DNA from: Thaumasiovibrio sp043421945
Lineage (GTDB): Bacteria; Pseudomonadota; Gammaproteobacteria; Enterobacterales; Vibrionaceae
Direction of reading: 5' to 3'
Length of the DNA: 26,192 bases
Assembly: GCA_043421945.1 (NCBI GenBank)
Contig: JBHOGO010000068.1
Span: 1 to 26,192, forward strand
The notes below the pieces were generated by a model. It searched no databases. It saw nothing but the letters and a program-made list of their open reading frames with translations, and was not told the DNA's origin. Below are positions 22,814-26,192 of this stretch, piece after piece. The position numbers and the translations under genes were made by a program. Numbering within the stretch: position 1 is the stretch's first letter; the number at the start of each line of letters is the position of its first letter.

Positions 22814-25800
22814 TTACAACACATTAACTGCAATCCAAGTAGACCAGCTAGCACTATTAGACACCTTCGCCAATTTATAAACCTCAATTAGCCTCTTTAT
22901 CTGGTCATGCGTGTCTCTCATGAAATCAAACCGATGCATCCCACCTGTGAGGTCTAATCGCCAGTAGCCAAATCCTTGGTCTAAAGTAATTTCGACGATA
23001 TCACCCGTAGAGAAATGTAATTGTATTGCTCTTCGGTGCGGCACTTCTCGTTTGTTATCAATTATGTTGGTATTTACGTTTTTGCCGGCCATATGAGTCA
23101 ACCAGGCACTAAATATTGCATCGTAATCGTAGCGATCGTTCCAATCATGATTAACAGCAAATGGATTTCTCTTTTGTTCATCAAAGCAGCTGTTGACTTC
23201 TATTTGGCAATCCGATGTATCTCCTAGCACTTTGAGTACTTCAGCTAACAACAATAAAGAAACAGGGCTTTGGAGGTATCTATCCGAATACGAAATACTC
23301 TTCAACTCTCCTTCTTTAAGGAGCCTTGTTAATCGCTCATCTTTACTTTTTAATAAATTCACGAAACCTCGACCGAAGTTTGATAGAGGCCCGTTTAATT
23401 CAGTCGCTATATCAACATGAACGGCGCCTAACAAGTGAGTAGGCTCCACAAAGTCTAATTCAAAAGGAGTTGTTGCTATTTCTGGTTCAGAATAAGAAAC
23501 AATGGAAATATCTTCCGCTGTAAGCCAATGATCTCCAGGAGTTGTTGCTTTAACGTCAAGGTTGGCTAAAGTTGACCAACCATTATTTGTTAAACCTTGG
23601 AAAACAATCGCCCCACACTCTTTTCCATACCTAAGTTGAACCCCGATTTTTTGTATTTCCCTTAAGAAACTCAGAATTTCTTCTGTAAATGCAACTTTAG
23701 GGACGACTATTGAAACAGCTATATTCTTCGCCAATAGTTCGTGTAATTTCGATTTCATCAAAACAAGGGATGTATCCCAGCCTTCAACTTCAGAAGAAAG
23801 AACAAACAAACATTCCGATACCTTTTCATTGAGTAAATCGGTTAGTTGCGCTTCAATAGTTTGAGGGCAGTATTTTCCATCCTTGATAAGGTTTTGGTGC
23901 TTAGTCGCGAGTGACACGTAGTGCTTAAAATCATCCCCTAACCATTCTATTGCTAACATGCGATCGAGTTTATCGGTATCGTGTTTCGAGTCTGACTCTA
24001 AAAGGCACTCAGGACAAAACGCGTCACATTGCTTTCTACAATCAAGTTTTCCAACTAATCCATTCAATATCTCAGAAATATGAAATGGTGCTGATGTTGC
24101 AAATCCGGCTCCACCACCAACACTGTCAAATAACTGAAGTACCAACGCGTGTTGATTGTCACCAATGACAGTTGGTCGCACGCTATACTGAATCTCATTA
24201 GTAGACACACCAAGCTGTTCAACTAGACACTTTCGTAATGCTACAGCCAAAGTGATAGCAACTATTCTACCCTGATCAGTATCAGGTATGTATTCACCCG
24301 TTTTGGGATTCTTAATCACCAGTTCAAACACATCAGTTTGAGAGTTAATCCCCAAATGAATTGAAGACATAATCTTGGCAGACCCATCACAATCAGCGTG
24401 TCGACCTATTTCATCTTTATCGAACTTACTAGGGCGCGGTGGTTTATGTGTTTTTTCTAAGTTAAGCGCATTTGGCAACTCACCTTTGACTGTCATTGAC
24501 TCTGCGCGGCCACAAGCCATACATAACGCATATCCTTTACCCGACAATCCAGAGCTATGATGAAAGACCTTACCGTTGTTATCAGACACCATATAGCCAA
24601 GTGCCGGCATTGGTAAAGGTGTCGCTTTACCTGAAGCAATAACCCAAGAAGGTTGCACTGGAACATAATTATTATTCGTAATATTATTTGTTGGCTCTCG
24701 ATAATAATCAGTGACAAAACCTGTAGGTTGAATCACTTTTTTACGACAGTCAGTATTATCAGGAATACTTTCTCCACAAGCGATATTAGTACACACGAGG
24801 CTATTTGAATCAGATTGTATTTCTAGATCCGTTTCGTAGCCCGTCTGACCACAACCTGGACAACGCCAAGCTAAGTCAAACTTCTGAGAGTCTTTCGCGC
24901 CATCAACGTGAATTTTCTGCCAATTCAGAGAGATACCAGCCGCTCGATGTACTCTGCCATCAAGCACTATTTCTGAGCCTGGAGCATATTCTCGAATGGC
25001 AACAGCAAGGTTTCGACTAGGCAATCCTCGATTGATAGAAACATTATCCTCTCGATCAAGTTTACTTAAGTTCCTAAATTGAAGCTGCCTTCTAAAATCG
25101 ACGATATTATCAGTATCCAAGTTTACGACATCAGTAGGGAAGCCATATCCAGGGAGGAACGCCCTTGTTGCTAGATCTCGCAGCAAGTACTCTCGACATA
25201 AACGAGACTTCTCGCAATTTAGCTTATAAGCATAAGGACCTTCGGGATCAATACCGACCAATTCATTTACTATGTATTGATACTCTTTTACCCAACGCTT
25301 GGTTAACTCTTCTATTTTCTTAGCTGAATGCTTACAAATTTGTGTCAAAGGAGCATTTCTCAACGCTGTACCTTTAACTAAAGTAGATAAGGCTGATTGA
25401 AACTTCTTATCACACGTTTTTAACCAATTGATATAACGTTCTGCTATAGATTTTTCGCCATTAACCTTATTGTTAAACCACTCAAGATCTAAGCTGAATT
25501 TCTCTTTACTCGTTATTCCAATTTCTTCAATTAAAAAGCGCCCCAATAAAAAAGAGTTCACATGTCGTTGAACCAATTTTTCAGACGAAAATTCAACATG
25601 AGGAGCAGGTATAACAGTGGTAAATGGCCATTGGGGGTTATTAAAAACTAACGTATCATGAGGATTACTTTTACATAGCGTGTAACTTATCGCTCTAGAT
25701 TCTTTAGATCGACCTGCACGACCAGCTCGCTGAAGATAGTTCGCAGGGTGTGGCGGTACATTGTTCATCACTACCGCAGTAACCCCCCCAATATCAACAC

Positions 25801-26077
25801 CCATTTCCATTGTTGTTGAACAATTGAGGACATTTTTCCTACCAACTTTAAATTCATCCTCATATATCTTAAGCCGCTCAGAGGATTGTTGTGCAGAGTG
25901 CTCTGCTGAAGCATAGTAAAAGCCACCCTCTACCGTTCGGTCATTAATATCCGTCCACAAATTCTTCTCTCTAAGTGTTCTTACTTCTGGTGAACTCGCA
26001 ATATCCTTACGCGTTAGAATTAATGAAAGCAAGAAGTCGTCACTACCTTCAAAAGCCCATACCGCGGGAAGTTTCAC
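22814..26077 (-). CDS. DUF1998-type superfamily 2 helicase, 5'-truncated
   Basis: A 1087-residue frame covering only the second helicase lobe and the C-terminal part. Motif V (TTMEMGVDIGGVTAVVMNNV, 88-107) and motif VI (QRAGRAGR, 116-123) are clear. Zinc-ribbon pairs CPGC/CTNIAC (406-434) and CMAC (519-522), and the DUF1998 region with FDSVGGGAGF at 650-659 and CRKQCDAFCPECL near 680-692 follow. The last 390 residues are a large unassigned extension, as in DruE- or DISARM-related helicases. Walker A and the DEAD/DEAH motif are absent. The frame stays open to 26125, where an in-frame stop lies at 26126-26128. The GTG at 26077 has no clear Shine-Dalgarno sequence. The gene is probably broken here or rearranged, so ATP hydrolysis is not expected from this fragment. 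It heads the ATPase/PLD operon. Confidence 0.87.
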   Translation of the reverse strand: MKLPAVWAFEGSDDFLLSLILTRKDIASSPEVRTLREKNLWTDINDRTVEGGFYYASAEHSAQQSSERLKIYEDEFKVGRKNVLNCSTTMEMGVDIGGVTAVVMNNVPPHPANYLQRAGRAGRSKESRAISYTLCKSNPHDTLVFNNPQWPFTTVIPAPHVEFSSEKLVQRHVNSFLLGRFLIEEIGITSKEKFSLDLEWFNNKVNGEKSIAERYINWLKTCDKKFQSALSTLVKGTALRNAPLTQICKHSAKKIEELTKRWVKEYQYIVNELVGIDPEGPYAYKLNCEKSRLCREYLLRDLATRAFLPGYGFPTDVVNLDTDNIVDFRRQLQFRNLSKLDREDNVSINRGLPSRNLAVAIREYAPGSEIVLDGRVHRAAGISLNWQKIHVDGAKDSQKFDLAWRCPGCGQTGYETDLEIQSDSNSLVCTNIACGESIPDNTDCRKKVIQPTGFVTDYYREPTNNITNNNYVPVQPSWVIASGKATPLPMPALGYMVSDNNGKVFHHSSGLSGKGYALCMACGRAESMTVKGELPNALNLEKTHKPPRPSKFDKDEIGRHADCDGSAKIMSSIHLGINSQTDVFELVIKNPKTGEYIPDTDQGRIVAITLAVALRKCLVEQLGVSTNEIQYSVRPTVIGDNQHALVLQLFDSVGGGAGFATSAPFHISEILNGLVGKLDCRKQCDAFCPECLLESDSKHDTDKLDRMLAIEWLGDDFKHYVSLATKHQNLIKDGKYCPQTIEAQLTDLLNEKVSECLFVLSSEVEGWDTSLVLMKSKLHELLAKNIAVSIVVPKVAFTEEILSFLREIQKIGVQLRYGKECGAIVFQGLTNNGWSTLANLDVKATTPGDHWLTAEDISIVSYSEPEIATTPFELDFVEPTHLLGAVHVDIATELNGPLSNFGRGFVNLLKSKDERLTRLLKEGELKSISYSDRYLQSPVSLLLLAEVLKVLGDTSDCQIEVNSCFDEQKRNPFAVNHDWNDRYDYDAIFSAWLTHMAGKNVNTNIIDNKREVPHRRAIQLHFSTGDIVEITLDQGFGYWRLDLTGGMHRFDFMRDTHDQIKRLIEVYKLAKVSNSASWSTWIAVNVL

Positions 26078-26192
26078 TTTTTCACAAAGATTTCCATCTA
26101 ACTGGCCTTTAAATGCAGGGCAAGATCATGAACGTTTTTCAGACGATTTGAACGCAAATTTGATCTACTAAGCTGAGTGTGATCTTATGCTT
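26078..26192 (-). other. Junction upstream of the truncated helicase
   Basis: The helicase frame is closed by TGA at 26126-26128. Upstream of that no frame continues the helicase to the window edge. One frame is open from the edge to a TGA near 26139, and another gives a 30-codon stretch ending at TAG 26098-26100 with a protein-like run, NRLKNVHDLALHLKAS. The join between unrelated or frameshifted segments therefore lies somewhere in 26080-26140. It could be the end of an inserted element, a deletion junction or a frameshift; the sequence shown cannot decide. Confidence 0.5.

Noticed and set aside
16189..26077. A complete classical DISARM system
   Set aside because: No DNA methyltransferase and no separate DrmA/DrmB pair are seen; only helicase-DUF1998 and PLD components resemble it.
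26078..26192. Assigning the upstream fragment to a named transposase
   Set aside because: The 30-codon stretch is protein-like, but I cannot match it to a family from this sequence alone.

Overview
The window looks like a piece of a marine gammaproteobacterial chromosome, most probably Vibrionaceae. That assignment is an inference. It rests on a VF530/DUF2132-type small protein, a SoxR of gammaproteobacterial type, several c-di-GMP enzymes, tRNA-Val genes of gammaproteobacterial type and moderately AT-rich DNA. No rRNA, CRISPR array or intact insertion sequence was seen.

Left part (1-15514) is mostly ordinary chromosome. It opens with the frameshifted 3' end of an IS630-type transposase. A VAO-type flavin oxidoreductase is divergent from a FeeM-like acyltransferase and may form a small acyl-metabolite module. 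A heptanucleotide tandem repeat follows. Next come an unrecognised protein with two similar halves, SoxR with an acidic hypothetical protein upstream, a TetR-type regulator, an AgcS sodium:alanine/glycine symporter with a clear terminator, a membrane HAMP-GGDEF-EAL protein with a DUF2132 gene, a Gre-factor-like protein, a phosphohexomutase and a second membrane diguanylate cyclase. The last carries 21 hexapeptide units rich in His and Asp in its predicted periplasmic domain. A secreted Lys/His-rich protein is divergent from it.

Middle (15576-16112): a promoter, three tRNA-Val genes (GAC, GAC, UAC) and a terminator. They are followed by a short region with G-rich direct repeats that looks like the tRNA-side edge of an integrated island, although no integrase is present.

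Right part (16189-26192), all on the minus strand, is a likely defence island. The distal operon encodes a DUF1998-type superfamily 2 helicase whose N-terminal half is missing, a RecF-like ATPase of DUF3696 type and a PLD-like protein, and it ends in a good terminator. A second operon encodes an unrecognised 95-residue protein, a RavA-like MoxR AAA+ ATPase with an unusual insert, and a ViaA-like VWA protein. A HEPN protein with an intact R-x4-H motif lies next to the tRNA genes. The gene set resembles disarm-related helicase/PLD modules joined to a MoxR-VWA chaperone pair. No methyltransferase is seen. The combination is the most interesting system in the window, but the helicase lesion suggests that this copy may be decaying, or that its upstream part lies in a rearranged segment beyond the edge.
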